This document shows positions 9,223 to 17,452 of a DNA stretch of 64,000 nucleotides, piece after piece. The first letter of the stretch is position 1, and every line of letters starts with the position of its first letter. This DNA is from Pseudarthrobacter sp. NamE2 (GTDB taxonomy: Bacteria; Actinomycetota; Actinomycetes; Actinomycetales; Micrococcaceae): contig NZ_VAHN01000002.1 of the NCBI RefSeq assembly GCF_005796205.1, forward strand, positions 248,001 through 312,000. Reading direction: 5' to 3'. A program made the translations under genes and the position numbers. The notes beneath the pieces were generated by a model. The model was not told the DNA's origin, did not search any database, and worked only from the letters and a program-made list of their open reading frames with translations.

Positions 9223-9561
9223 ATGGCCGGAAAGGATGCCCTTCCCCGCGAGCAGGTCGAGCAGGCCCTCGCAGGGCTGCCCGACTGGCGGTACAGCGAC
9301 GGCGGGCTGGTCACCGTGTTCAAGGCACCGACGGCGGCCTCCGCGCTCGAGCTGATTGCCGCCGTCGGGCGCGCTGCGGAGGACCATAACCACCATCCGG
9401 ACCTTGACTGGCGCTACAACCGCGTCTTCATCCGCTATACCTCGCATGACGTCGGCGGCCAGGTGACGGAGCGGGATGTTGCCGCGGCAACCGCCGCCAG
9501 TACAGCAGCCGCTGCTGTGAAGGCCGTGGCCCAGCCTGGAAAATACACCCCTGGGCGGTAA
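9223..9561 (+). CDS. 4a-hydroxytetrahydrobiopterin (pterin-4a-carbinolamine) dehydratase
   Basis: 112 residues. The catalytic signature EDHNHHPDLDW followed by YNRVFIRYTSHDVGG is near residues 56-81. The family dehydrates 4a-hydroxytetrahydropterin; in bacteria without phenylalanine hydroxylase it is also linked to molybdopterin or folate metabolism. GAGGAG sits 6 nt before the ATG. It lies 40 nt after thiG and could be read from the same transcript, although the pathway link is not obvious. A strong hairpin follows. Confidence 0.92.
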   Translation: MAGKDALPREQVEQALAGLPDWRYSDGGLVTVFKAPTAASALELIAAVGRAAEDHNHHPDLDWRYNRVFIRYTSHDVGGQVTERDVAAATAASTAAAAVKAVAQPGKYTPGR

Positions 9562-9586
9562 CCCTGCCAAGTGCCTTGCTGGTTAA

Positions 9587-9629
9587 CTGGCTGCGGCCGT
9601 CACCCCGGGAGGGTGGCGGCCGCAGCCAG
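9587..9629. terminator. Bidirectional terminator-like hairpin
   Basis: CTGGCTGCGGCCG (9587-9599) pairs with CGGCCGCAGCCAG (9617-9629), and an inner CACCC pairs with GGGTG. It lies between the convergent dehydratase and small membrane protein genes, with a TTCTCTCT tract on the plus side. Confidence 0.75.
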
Positions 9630-9648
9630 GTTCTCTCTGTCCTGCAGT

Positions 9649-9951
9649 TCACCGGCGAAGGATTGCCGTGAGCCGCTCCGTGTCATGGCGGGCCCGGGTA
9701 TGGCCCAGGTAAAGAACGGCGGCGACGGCGGCAGCACTGCCCAGCACGATGGGAAGGACCCAGGGAAGCCAGGTCAGGCCCGGCCGGTAGCCGAAGCCCG
9801 CCGCCATCAGGATGATCCATACGAGGGCAGCGATACCGACGGCGACGCCCGCGGGCAGCCCTGCGCCGTACTTGGTGTGCCGCTTGTCATTGGCCCAGAC
9901 GATGAAGCCCGCGGCGGCAGCGGCCAGCACAACGATGGTGAGGGAAAGCAT
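9649..9951 (-). CDS. Small membrane protein of unknown function
   Basis: 100 residues with three hydrophobic segments: LTIVVLAAAAAGFIVWA (~3-19), ALVWIILMAAGF (~43-54) and LPIVLGSAAAVAAVLYLG (~70-87). It ends with a basic tail. It has a good ribosome site (AGGAGCTGC before the ATG). It follows the DUF3107 gene by 33 nt on the same strand, so TetR, DUF3107 and this gene may form one unit. I do not recognise the family. Confidence 0.7.
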   Translation of the reverse strand: MLSLTIVVLAAAAAGFIVWANDKRHTKYGAGLPAGVAVGIAALVWIILMAAGFGYRPGLTWLPWVLPIVLGSAAAVAAVLYLGHTRARHDTERLTAILRR

Positions 9952-9984
9952 GCAGCTCCTAGGGGACGTGGACGTGCGGCTGGC

Positions 9985-10209
9985 CTAGAACTGGCCGAAC
10001 CCTACGCGGCGCACCTCTTCCGCGCCGATCTCCACGTAACCGAGGGCATTGCCGGGAACAATGATCAGGCGTCCCTTTTCGTCCGTCAGGCGCAGTTCGC
10101 TGCCTGCGTTGATGGCTTCCCCCACAACCTTGGCCACGGATTCCGCGTCCTGCGTCGATTCCAGCACGATTTCACGGCCAACGTTCTGAACGCCGATCTT
10201 GATTTCCAC
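9985..10209 (-). CDS. DUF3107 family protein
   Basis: 74 residues, starting MEIKIGVQNVGREI and containing GRLIIVPGNALGYVEIG. This is a short, conserved actinobacterial family (Rv3208A/TB9.4 in M. tuberculosis) of unknown function. The GTG start follows GGGAGG with 5 nt spacing. It lies 48 nt behind the TetR regulator gene, which is also its neighbour in mycobacteria (from memory). Confidence 0.88.
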   Translation of the reverse strand: MEIKIGVQNVGREIVLESTQDAESVAKVVGEAINAGSELRLTDEKGRLIIVPGNALGYVEIGAEEVRRVGFGQF

Positions 10210-10257
10210 AAAAGCCTCCCAGCCAGTCAGGGTTCGTTGATATGTCTTATTTGTAGT

Positions 10258-10941
10258 CTAGGACTCTTTGGGGAAGCGAGAGATTCCGCGCCAAGCTAAA
10301 CGGTAGATCAGGTCACTGGCCACATCGAGGTCCAGGTTGCCGTCGGTTTCCAGCCAGTACCGGGCGCTGACCTGAGCCATTCCGGCAAGTCCCCGGCCCA
10401 GGAGCTCGGCCTCGATGTGCGGGAGCTTAGTGTCCTCGGCAATGACGCGGGCAATGGCGTCCGCGAACGTCCGGTTGAAGGTCTCCAGCCGGGAGCTGAC
10501 ATCGGGATCATTGATGAGGTCGGATTCGAAGACCAGCCGGTGGGCCTGGTCGTCATTGGCGATGAAGCGGAAATAGGCCCGCATGACCGCTTTGACGCGT
10601 TCCTTGTTGTCCGTGGTGGAGTTCAGCGCTCCCAGCATCAGCTCGGTGAGGGACGCGAGATGGCTTTCCAGCAGGGCGAGGTACAGCTCGCGCTTTGACG
10701 GGAAATGCTGGTACAGGACCGGTTTGCTGACGTGGGCGGTCTCGGCAATCTCATCCATCGCCGCGCCGTGGTAGCCGTTGGCCACGAAAACTTCGTGGGC
10801 TGCGGAAAGGAGCTGGGCACGGCGCTCGTCGCGCGGAAGCCTGGCGGAGCGCTGGCCTGCCGGACGCTGCGAAGCCTGCGGTTCGGCGGCGGGCGGGCGG
10901 TCAGCCCGTGCTTCAGGGACCACGGTTGTCCTTCCTTCCAT
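10258..10941 (-). CDS. TetR/AcrR family transcriptional regulator
   Basis: About 227 residues. A ~40-residue disordered, charged N-terminus precedes the TetR helix-turn-helix: AAHEVFVANGYHGAAMDEIA, then SKPVLYQHFPSKRELYLALL (~60-95). The C-terminal ligand domain contains HRLVFESDLINDPDVS and LAGMAQVSARYWL. It resembles the M. tuberculosis Rv3208 neighbourhood regulator. The ligand is unknown. I chose the ATG at 10941; a -10-like TAAAGT lies 13 nt upstream, giving a very short leader. It is divergent from moeZ, 66 nt between starts, so it could act on both promoters. Confidence 0.9.
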   Translation of the reverse strand: MEGRTTVVPEARADRPPAAEPQASQRPAGQRSARLPRDERRAQLLSAAHEVFVANGYHGAAMDEIAETAHVSKPVLYQHFPSKRELYLALLESHLASLTELMLGALNSTTDNKERVKAVMRAYFRFIANDDQAHRLVFESDLINDPDVSSRLETFNRTFADAIARVIAEDTKLPHIEAELLGRGLAGMAQVSARYWLETDGNLDLDVASDLIYRLAWRGISRFPKES

Positions 10942-10954
10942 TGCAGTTACACCC

Positions 10955-10960
10955 ACTTTA
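10955..10960 (-). promoter_or_regulatory. Candidate -10 box of the TetR gene
   Basis: TAAAGT on the minus strand, 13 nt before the ATG at 10941. The predicted leader is only ~6 nt and lacks a clear ribosome site. Confidence 0.4.
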
Positions 10961-10996
10961 CTGCGGGGTAATATGACCCGGCGGTATCCCGGGGCA

Positions 10997-11002
10997 TACA
11001 TT
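10997..11002 (+). promoter_or_regulatory. Candidate -10 box of leaderless moeZ
   Basis: TACATT lies 5 nt before the moeZ ATG at 11008, with no Shine-Dalgarno sequence between them. Confidence 0.5.
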
Positions 11003-11007
11003 GAAGT

Positions 11008-12207
11008 ATGGCTTCGACTTTCACCGCAAATGTTTCACCTGTTTCGCTGGGTCCACTGGTGGAGCCGGCAGACGGGCTCACCCCTGCCGAGGTGGAACGC
11101 TACTCGCGGCACCTCATCATTCCGGAGATCGGGACGCTCGGGCAGCGCCGGCTGAAGAACGCAAAGGTCCTGGTAATCGGCGCCGGCGGCCTGGGCTCGC
11201 CCGCCCTGCTGTACCTCGCCGCAGCCGGTGTGGGAACAATCGGGATTATCGACGACGACGCCGTGGACCTGAGCAACCTGCAGCGGCAGGTCATCCACGG
11301 TGTGGCAGACGTCGGCAGGCCCAAGATCGAGTCCGCCCGCGACGCCATCGCCGCACTGAACCCGCTGGTGGACGTCCGGCTCCACAATGAGCGGCTGGAC
11401 GCATCCAACGCCCTTGAGCTCTTCGCCGGGTACGACCTGATCATGGACGGGGCGGACAACTTCGCCACCCGCTACCTGGTTAACGATGCTGCCGCGGTCC
11501 TGGGCAAGCCGTACGTCTGGGGCTCGATCTTCCGCTTCGACGGCCAGGTCAGCGTGTTCTGGGAAAAGCACGGCCCCACCTACCGCGACCTGTATCCTGA
11601 GGCGCCGCCCGCAGGCTCTGTCCCCTCATGCGGCGAGGGCGGCGTCTTTGGCATGCTCTGCGCAGCCGTGGGTTCGCTGATGGTGACGGAGGCAGTCAAG
11701 CTGATTACCGGCGTCGGACGCTCCCTGCTGGGACGCGTGGCACTCTTCGACGCCCTGGGCGGCAGTTGGCGGGAGATCCGCGTTTCCAAGGACCCCGCGG
11801 CGGAGCCCATCACCGGGCTGGCGGACTACGAAGCGTTTTGCGGCATTACGCCCGCAGCGGAGGCGGACACCGAACACACCGTCACGCCCACGCAGTTGGC
11901 CACCATGCTCGCGTCCCGCAAGGCCGGGCTCAAGGACTTTGACCTGGTGGACGTCCGGGAACCGGGTGAGTACGACATCGTCCGTATCGACGGCGCCAGG
12001 CTGATTCCGCAGGGCCGGATCCTGGCGGGGGAGGCGTGGGCCGACCTGCCGCAGGACCGGGACATCGTGTTCCTGTGCAAGGCCGGGACGCGTTCAGCCA
12101 ATGTCCTGGCGGCGGCGCGGAAGGCGGGCTACCAGCGGGTGAGCCACCTCGACGGCGGCATCCTCTCCTGGGTGCGCGACGTGGAACCGCACAAGCCCGT
12201 CTACTGA
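11008..12207 (+). CDS. moeZ: Adenylyltransferase/sulfurtransferase MoeZ (ThiF-like plus rhodanese domain)
   Basis: 399 residues. The ThiF/MoeB adenylation domain starts with RYSRHLIIPEIG, the nucleotide motif VLVIGAGGLGSPALL is near residue 54, and DGADNFATRYLVND is near 150. As in mycobacterial MoeZ, the CxxC zinc pairs of MoeB are absent (PSCGEGGVFGMLC). The rhodanese domain (~290-399) has its catalytic Cys in FLCKAGTRS. It adenylates sulfur-carrier proteins with C-terminal GG and delivers sulfur to them. With no thiF in the window, it is a plausible activator of ThiS as well as of molybdopterin or cysteine carriers. Probably leaderless. Confidence 0.93.
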   Translation: MASTFTANVSPVSLGPLVEPADGLTPAEVERYSRHLIIPEIGTLGQRRLKNAKVLVIGAGGLGSPALLYLAAAGVGTIGIIDDDAVDLSNLQRQVIHGVADVGRPKIESARDAIAALNPLVDVRLHNERLDASNALELFAGYDLIMDGADNFATRYLVNDAAAVLGKPYVWGSIFRFDGQVSVFWEKHGPTYRDLYPEAPPAGSVPSCGEGGVFGMLCAAVGSLMVTEAVKLITGVGRSLLGRVALFDALGGSWREIRVSKDPAAEPITGLADYEAFCGITPAAEADTEHTVTPTQLATMLASRKAGLKDFDLVDVREPGEYDIVRIDGARLIPQGRILAGEAWADLPQDRDIVFLCKAGTRSANVLAAARKAGYQRVSHLDGGILSWVRDVEPHKPVY

Positions 12208-12215
12208 CAGTTGCC

Positions 12216-12264
12216 CTATCAGATATGGCTCCTAAAAGGACTGTTGAGGAGCCAGATCTGATAG
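12216..12264. repeat. 17-bp near-perfect inverted repeat between moeZ and hemA
   Basis: CTATCAGATATGGCTCC (12216-12232) pairs with GGAGCCAGATCTGATAG (12248-12264) with one mismatch; the loop is TAAAAGGACTGTTGA. It sits between convergent genes, lacks T-runs, and its loop shares AAAAGG with the palindrome at 1444-1509. Confidence 0.8.
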
Positions 12265-12280
12265 AGCAAGCGGGTGTTGG

Positions 12281-13597
12281 TCAGGCGCTTTCGAGGCCGC
12301 GGTGGTCCACCGGGCATTCCGCCTGGGCCGCGGGAGCGGCGGGCTGTTCCACGGTGATGCCGTACAGCGCTTCCAGCGCCGCCACGTAATCATCCTGCTG
12401 GCCGCTTGCGGCCAGTTCGCGTGCCCGGACCGTGGGAACGTGCAGCAGCTGCTTGACCATGCGCCGCAGGGCGAATTCGACTTCCTCTGCAGCAGCGGTG
12501 CAGCCGTGGCGGGCGCGGACCTTTTCCATCTCCGCGTCCAGGACGTTCATGGTGTGCCGGCGGAGGGCGACGATGGCCGAATCCACGGACCGAGCCTCAC
12601 GCTCCTGCTCAAAGGACTTCGCGGCATTCTTCACGATGCCGCTTGCCTGCGCCAGCGATTCCGCCTGCTCCTGGGGTGCGGCAAGGCGGACGGATTCCAG
12701 GGTGAGGAGTTCGACGCCGTCCAGCTCACCGACCGCCGGATCGAAGTCATGCGTCAGGGCGAGGTCGATGGCGATCAGCGGCTGGGCGGAGTTGGCGCGC
12801 ACCTGGGCCAGCTCATCGGCTTCCACCCGGGTATCCGAACCGCTGCAGCCGATCATCACGTCCGCCGCAGCCACGGCCGGGTACAGGGAATCGGCGTCGA
12901 GGGCGGTGCCGCCGCGCGTGGCGACGAAGCCTTCGGCCCGGCCGGAAGAGGAGAAGACCGAGATATCCGTGCAGCCGCGCTCGCGCAGCAGCGCCATGGT
13001 GGCACCGGCGTAGGCGCCCGTCCCGAAAACCACCACTTTCTTGGTGGACCAGTCCGGGTCCTCCGAAAGATCCGTTGCAAGGTCAAGGGCCACGGACACG
13101 ATGGACAGGCCGCGTGAGCCGAGTGCCGTCTGGGCGCCGACGTCCTTGGCCGTCTTGGACGCGGCCTGGAACAGCCGGACCAGGCCCGGGCTGGCGGTGC
13201 CTTCGTGCTGGGCCGTGATGAGGGCCCGCCGCACCTGGCCGGCGATTTCGCGTTCACCGACGACGGCGGAATCCAGACCCGCGCTGACGGCAAAGAGGTG
13301 CTGGGTCACTTCAGGGCCAGTGCGGGTGCTGAAGGACCTGGAAACGAGGGGCTCGCTCAGCCCGCTGGCTTCGCTGATCTCCGCGACCAGCGCGGCGCGT
13401 GCGGCTTCCACGTCATCAGCGTGGGGAGCCTCCCCGTAGATTTCGTAGCGGTTGCAGGTGGCAAGGACCACCGCACCCGTCACTGCCGGCGAGCCGGAGA
13501 GAGCGGATGTGGCGATACCGGAGGAACCGTTGCTCAGCTGGGCAACGGTCTCAAGATCGATGTCGGCGTGTGTAGCCACCAATGAAAAAAGAACCAC
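12281..13597 (-). CDS. hemA: Glutamyl-tRNA reductase
   Basis: 438 residues from [17 protein letters not shown] carries the catalytic cysteine (~50). The NADPH domain shows [21 protein letters not shown] (first 20: [20 protein letters not shown]) near residue 190, and the C-terminal dimerisation helix includes [20 protein letters not shown]. It reduces Glu-tRNA to glutamate-1-semialdehyde, the first committed step of heme synthesis; HemL, encoded at the far end of the cluster, does the next step. It is transcribed away from hemE. The start GTG lies 9 nt behind TATGAT with no ribosome site, so the message is probably leaderless. Confidence 0.94.
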   Translation of the reverse strand: MVLFSLVATHADIDLETVAQLSNGSSGIATSALSGSPAVTGAVVLATCNRYEIYGEAPHADDVEAARAALVAEISEASGLSEPLVSRSFSTRTGPEVTQHLFAVSAGLDSAVVGEREIAGQVRRALITAQHEGTASPGLVRLFQAASKTAKDVGAQTALGSRGLSIVSVALDLATDLSEDPDWSTKKVVVFGTGAYAGATMALLRERGCTDISVFSSSGRAEGFVATRGGTALDADSLYPAVAAADVMIGCSGSDTRVEADELAQVRANSAQPLIAIDLALTHDFDPAVGELDGVELLTLESVRLAAPQEQAESLAQASGIVKNAAKSFEQEREARSVDSAIVALRRHTMNVLDAEMEKVRARHGCTAAAEEVEFALRRMVKQLLHVPTVRARELAASGQQDDYVAALEALYGITVEQPAAPAAQAECPVDHRGLESA

Positions 13598-13606
13598 AAC
13601 AGACCA

Positions 13607-13612
13607 ATCATA
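13607..13612 (-). promoter_or_regulatory. Candidate -10 box of leaderless hemA
   Basis: TATGAT on the minus strand, five of six matches to TATAAT, 9 nt before the GTG at 13597. A weak TTGTTC lies 19 nt further upstream. Confidence 0.55.
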
Positions 13613-13671
13613 GCTTTTTCGCTCCTCGGTAGAACAACTTCCGTTCGTGCAGGACGCCGAGGGCCATGTGA

Positions 13672-13689
13672 TTCCCGCCACGGCGGGAA
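13672..13689. promoter_or_regulatory. Candidate operator between divergent hemA and hemE
   Basis: TTCCCGCCACGGCGGGAA: perfect 8-bp arms with a 2-bp centre. It is located 75 nt upstream of hemA and 65 nt upstream of hemE, the expected place for a dimeric regulator acting on both genes. The cognate regulator is unknown. Confidence 0.45.
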
Positions 13690-13754
13690 GAGCGGTCTCC
13701 GGGATGACACGCTGTCGTTATCTTTTGGCGCTGAACTTCGGCACAATCAGAGGC

Positions 13755-14849
13755 ATGACTCCTAGCCCTGCCGTCTCCGCTGCCGGTGCCCTCGCCGCGG
13801 ACCATCCGCTGGTGGACGGCCGCACCGCAGACTCCCCACTGATCACTGCCTACCGTGGCGGCAAGCCTTCCCGCCGCCCCGTCTGGTTCATGCGGCAGGC
13901 AGGGCGGTCCCTGCCCGAGTACCTGAAGGTCCGTGAGGGCATTGCGATGCTGGACTCCTGCCTCCGGCCGGAGCTCGCGTCCGAGATCACGCTCCAGCCC
14001 GTCCGCCGCCACGACGTGGACGCCGGCATCTTTTTCTCCGACATTGTCATCCCGCTTAAGCTCGCCGGCGTGGGCGTGGACATCGTTCCCGGCGTGGGCC
14101 CTGTCCTGGAGAAGCCCGTCCGCACCGCCGCGGACGTGGCAGCACTGCCGCAGCTCACCTGGGAAGCGCTGGAACCCATTCGCGAAGCTGTCCGACTGAC
14201 CGTTGCCGAGCTTGGCAGGACCCCCCTGATCGGCTTCGCCGGGGCGCCCTTCACGCTGGCGGCATACATGGTGGAGGGCAAGCCTTCCCGCGACCATCTG
14301 GGTCCGCGCACCATGATGCACGCGGACCCGGAGACCTGGAACGCCCTGGCCAACTGGGCGGCGGACGCGTCCGGGCTCTTCCTCCGGGCACAGCTCGAAG
14401 CCGGGGCATCCGCCGGCCAGCTCTTCGACTCCTGGGCCGGATCCCTGGGGCTGGGTGACTACTCCCGGTTCGTGGCTCCGGCGTCCTCCCGCGCGCTTGA
14501 CCACGTCCGCCAGCTCGGCGCCCCGCTGATCCACTTCGGCACGGGCACCTCCGAACTCCTGGTGGCCATGCGGGATGTTGGCGTCGACGTGGTGGGTGTG
14601 GACTACCGCCTTCCGCTCGATGAAGCCAACCGCCGGCTGGGCGGCACCGTGCCCCTGCAAGGCAACATTGATCCCGCTTTGCTTGCCGCCCCGTGGGAAA
14701 TCCTCGAAGCACACGTCCGCGAAGTAATCGCCGCCGGCTCGGCGGCCCCCGGACACGTCCTCAACCTTGGCCACGGCGTGCCGCCCGAGACGGACCCGGC
14801 GGTCCTGACGCGGGTAGTGCAGCTCATCCACTCCATCTCGCCGGAGTAG
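13755..14849 (+). CDS. hemE: Uroporphyrinogen decarboxylase
   Basis: 364 residues. The family signature PVWFMRQAGRSLPEY is near residue 40, the second signature PLIGFAGAPFTLAAYMVEG near 156, and DYRLPLDEANRRLGG near 280. It decarboxylates uroporphyrinogen III to coproporphyrinogen III. The frame is open upstream to 13647, but homology starts after the ATG at 13755. It is the first plus-strand gene of the heme cluster, with hemY starting 3 nt after its stop, so the two are translated from one message. Confidence 0.95.
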   Translation: MTPSPAVSAAGALAADHPLVDGRTADSPLITAYRGGKPSRRPVWFMRQAGRSLPEYLKVREGIAMLDSCLRPELASEITLQPVRRHDVDAGIFFSDIVIPLKLAGVGVDIVPGVGPVLEKPVRTAADVAALPQLTWEALEPIREAVRLTVAELGRTPLIGFAGAPFTLAAYMVEGKPSRDHLGPRTMMHADPETWNALANWAADASGLFLRAQLEAGASAGQLFDSWAGSLGLGDYSRFVAPASSRALDHVRQLGAPLIHFGTGTSELLVAMRDVGVDVVGVDYRLPLDEANRRLGGTVPLQGNIDPALLAAPWEILEAHVREVIAAGSAAPGHVLNLGHGVPPETDPAVLTRVVQLIHSISPE

Positions 14850-14852
14850 CCG

Positions 14853-16313
14853 GTGGGCAGTCTGCCGGTCAGGGCCCGGACCGCGCTGGTGGTGGGCGGC
14901 GGGATCTCCGGCCTGCTTTCCGCCCGGGACCTCGCCGCCGCCGGGTACGGCGTCACGGTGCTCGAAGCCGGTAACGCCTGGGGCGGCTGCGTGGGGAGGC
15001 ATACGGTGGCTGGCCTGAACCTGGACAGCGGTGCCGAATCCTTCGCCACCCGGTCCGACGCCGTGCCCGTGCTTGCGGCGGAGCTGGGACTGGCGGACAA
15101 GATTGTTCCTCCGCGGCCCGGCGGTGCCTGGGTGCAGCTCCCGGAAGGTCCCCGCGAACTGCCCAAGACCGGGGTCCTGGGCATCCCGTCCAACCCGTGG
15201 GACCCGGAGGTCAGGCGGTCCCTCGGACTCCTCGGTTCCCTCCGCGCTTCCCTGGACCGGTTACTGCCGGCCTCCGTCGGTGCCGGAAAAAACGAGGTCA
15301 GCGTTTCCGCTCTGGTTAAAGCGCGGATGGGCGCCAGGGTGCTGGACCGGCTCGTCGCGCCCGTGGTGGGCGGAGTCCACTCTGCTGATCCAGCCCTGCT
15401 GGACGTCGACATGCTGGCCCCCGGGCTCCGCGCCCGGCTCCGGCAGCACGGATCACTGGCTGCCGCCGTGGCCGCCCAGCGGCGCGGCCCGTCCCCGGCC
15501 TCCGCTGCAGGCGGAAGCGCACCCGCCTCCGCCCCGGCCGCCAAGGCGGGCTCCGCCGTCGCGGGCCTTGAAGGCGGCATGCACACGCTGGTGGACGCCC
15601 TGGTCCGGGATCTCCGCGCACGGGACGTGACGCTCCTGGCCGGCACGGCCGCTGCCTCCATTGTCCGCACTCCGGAGGGCTGGCGCGTTCTTTCCGCGGA
15701 CGCAACGTTCGACGCCGGCCTGCTGGTCGTAGCGGTTGACGGTCCCGCCGCCGTCGACCTGCTAAAGCAGGCAGTGCCGGCCATCGCCGGAAAGAAGCCG
15801 GCCTCCGGGCCCGACGTCAAGCTCGTTACCCTGGTGCTCGATCACCCGGGGCTGGACAGCCGTCCCCGCGGCACTGGTGTCCTTGTGGCGCCACAAACTC
15901 CGGGCATCCAGGCCAAGGCGCTGACGCATGCAACCGGCAAATGGGACTGGCTTGCCGCTGCCGCCGGGTCCGGCCGGCACGTTCTTCGCCTCTCGTACGG
16001 AAAGGTGGACGGACTGGGCGGGCAGCAGGCCGGTCCGGAGACCGATGACAGCCTCCTTGCTGCCTCCCTGGAGGACGCCTCAGCTTTGCTGGGCACTGTG
16101 ATCAGCAAGGATGACCTGGTGGATTGGGACGTCGTCCGCTGGCGCGGTGCCTTGCCGTTTGCCGCCGTCGGCCACCGTGCCCGTGTTGCCGCAATCCGCG
16201 AAGCCTGCACCGGGGCCGGCAACCTCGCCGTGGTGGGCGGCTGGGTGGCAGGAAACGGACTGGCGGCCGTGGTGTCGGACACGCGGAAGCACATCAAAGT
16301 TTTGGCTGGCTGA
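14853..16313 (+). CDS. hemY: Coproporphyrinogen III oxidase (HemY/CgoX type, FAD-dependent)
   Basis: 486 residues. The N-terminal FAD motif VVGGGISGLLSARDLAAAGY is at ~11-30, with AWGGCVGRHTVAGLNLDSGA near 46. The C-terminal VVGGWVAGNGLAAVVSD near 465 closes the FAD site. Because HemQ and a coproporphyrin-type ferrochelatase are encoded next to it, it should oxidise coproporphyrinogen III to coproporphyrin III rather than act on protoporphyrinogen. An Ala/Pro-rich loop (~205-232) is inserted mid-protein. GTG start with CGGAG upstream; 3 nt behind hemE. Confidence 0.92.
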   Translation: MGSLPVRARTALVVGGGISGLLSARDLAAAGYGVTVLEAGNAWGGCVGRHTVAGLNLDSGAESFATRSDAVPVLAAELGLADKIVPPRPGGAWVQLPEGPRELPKTGVLGIPSNPWDPEVRRSLGLLGSLRASLDRLLPASVGAGKNEVSVSALVKARMGARVLDRLVAPVVGGVHSADPALLDVDMLAPGLRARLRQHGSLAAAVAAQRRGPSPASAAGGSAPASAPAAKAGSAVAGLEGGMHTLVDALVRDLRARDVTLLAGTAAASIVRTPEGWRVLSADATFDAGLLVVAVDGPAAVDLLKQAVPAIAGKKPASGPDVKLVTLVLDHPGLDSRPRGTGVLVAPQTPGIQAKALTHATGKWDWLAAAAGSGRHVLRLSYGKVDGLGGQQAGPETDDSLLAASLEDASALLGTVISKDDLVDWDVVRWRGALPFAAVGHRARVAAIREACTGAGNLAVVGGWVAGNGLAAVVSDTRKHIKVLAG

Positions 16314-16425
16314 CAGTCTTCGCTGGTCAACGCCGGTTCGGGCTGGATTTCCGGACCGGCCGGGCGTCCTGGAACGGCCTTGCCGGTTTCCACATCCCGC
16401 CGCGCCATGGTTAAGGTCGATGATT

Positions 16426-17403
16426 ATGGTTCAACACAGGTCCGAGCTTTCAATGTCCCGGACCGGTATCCATGGGGGAATCCGACGCGGCACGGCAGCC
16501 GCGGCAATCGGAGCGGTACTGGTTCTCAGCACAGGCGTCACGGCGTCCCTGGCGGACGAAGGAGGAGCCGATTCCGGCAACCCGAAAGTCCCGGTGACGC
16601 TCGAGGCCCGCTCCAGCCCGCAGGAAGCCTCCCCGCGGGGGAACTCCGGGGAGGCCCGGCAAAATGCGCCGGGGCAGAACAAGGACCAAAAGAAGCCGGT
16701 GCCCGAGGAATCCGTAGGCGCCAATGAGCCCGAAGAAGAGGCTGCTTCCAGGCCGATCCTTCCGGTTCCCTCAGCGCTCCTGCCGGCTGTTAGGGCAACC
16801 CTTTCGCCGTCCGCGTCGGCAGTGCCAACTCCTGCTCCCGCTCCTGCCTCTCCGTCCGCCGCTGCCCCGACCGGCAGCGCGCCTGCTGCGGCTCCGGCCG
16901 GCAGCGCCCCTGCTGCGGCTCCAGCGCCGACGAAGCCGGCCCCTGCGCCGGTGCCGTCCCGAACCCTCGCCGGTGCGTCCCCGGCCGGTGCAGCCCCTGC
17001 TGCACCAACAACGACACCGCCGGCAGCCGCGGTGACCGCCCCGGCTGAGGCCGCCGCAGCTACTGCCAGCGCCCCGGCGGCAGCTGCAGTGCCCGGCCCG
17101 GACCCATCCACGCCGGCAGGCCTGCTTCCCCCGGCGGAAGAAGCCATTTCCGTTCCCGGGGAAAGAGTCACCCCTTCCACCGGCGCAGGAGCAAAGGGCA
17201 GCCAGGCCGAAGCTTCGCCGCTCTACTCACACCCCCAGACCCGTGCCGGCTGGACGCCCTACACTTCGGAAGGCACCTCCCGCAGCAGCGCGGTGCTGAA
17301 CAACCAGCCCGACGAACGCAGTGCCATGGTCTGGCTTGGATCGGGCCTCGTGGGCGTCGCAGGTGCAGCCGGTGTGGTGTTCTTCCGCCTGCGTAACCCC
17401 TAA
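16426..17403 (+). CDS. Ala/Pro-rich secreted or membrane-anchored protein of unknown function
   Basis: About 325 residues. The N-terminus is basic, then hydrophobic (AAAAIGAVLVLSTGVTASLA), a likely signal peptide. The middle is an intrinsically disordered, Ala/Pro/Ser-rich stalk (~60-240). The C-terminus has one hydrophobic stretch (VWLGSGLVGVAGAAGVVFF) followed by the basic tail RLRNP, resembling a sorting or anchor segment but without an LPXTG motif. AAGG lies 9 nt before the chosen ATG; the ATG at 16420 is possible too. It lies between hemY and hemQ, with ~112 nt on each side. I do not recognise the family. Confidence 0.7.
   Translation: MVQHRSELSMSRTGIHGGIRRGTAAAAIGAVLVLSTGVTASLADEGGADSGNPKVPVTLEARSSPQEASPRGNSGEARQNAPGQNKDQKKPVPEESVGANEPEEEAASRPILPVPSALLPAVRATLSPSASAVPTPAPAPASPSAAAPTGSAPAAAPAGSAPAAAPAPTKPAPAPVPSRTLAGASPAGAAPAAPTTTPPAAAVTAPAEAAAATASAPAAAAVPGPDPSTPAGLLPPAEEAISVPGERVTPSTGAGAKGSQAEASPLYSHPQTRAGWTPYTSEGTSRSSAVLNNQPDERSAMVWLGSGLVGVAGAAGVVFFRLRNP
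16873..16922 (+). repeat. Tandem 27-bp coding repeat
   Basis: Two nearly identical copies beginning GGCAGCGC(G/C)CCTGCTG are spaced 27 nt apart. They encode two GSAPAAAPA units in the Ala/Pro-rich stalk of the preceding gene. Confidence 0.75.
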
Positions 17404-17452
17404 CCGGGTCGGGGGAAGAGAGGGGTGCGCGGACCGCGATGTGACATTCAAC

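Noticed and set aside
13608-15002. 464-codon minus-strand frame opposite hemE
   Set aside because: Antisense to the well-supported hemE; no recognisable motif and no ribosome site.
16873-16922. Tandem 27-bp repeat as a possible CRISPR or mobile-element trace
   Set aside because: It is in frame and encodes GSAPAAAPA units of a disordered stalk; there are no spacers and only two copies.
17323-17403. C-terminal anchor of the Ala/Pro-rich protein as a sortase signal
   Set aside because: Hydrophobic stretch and basic tail fit, but no LPXTG-like motif precedes them.
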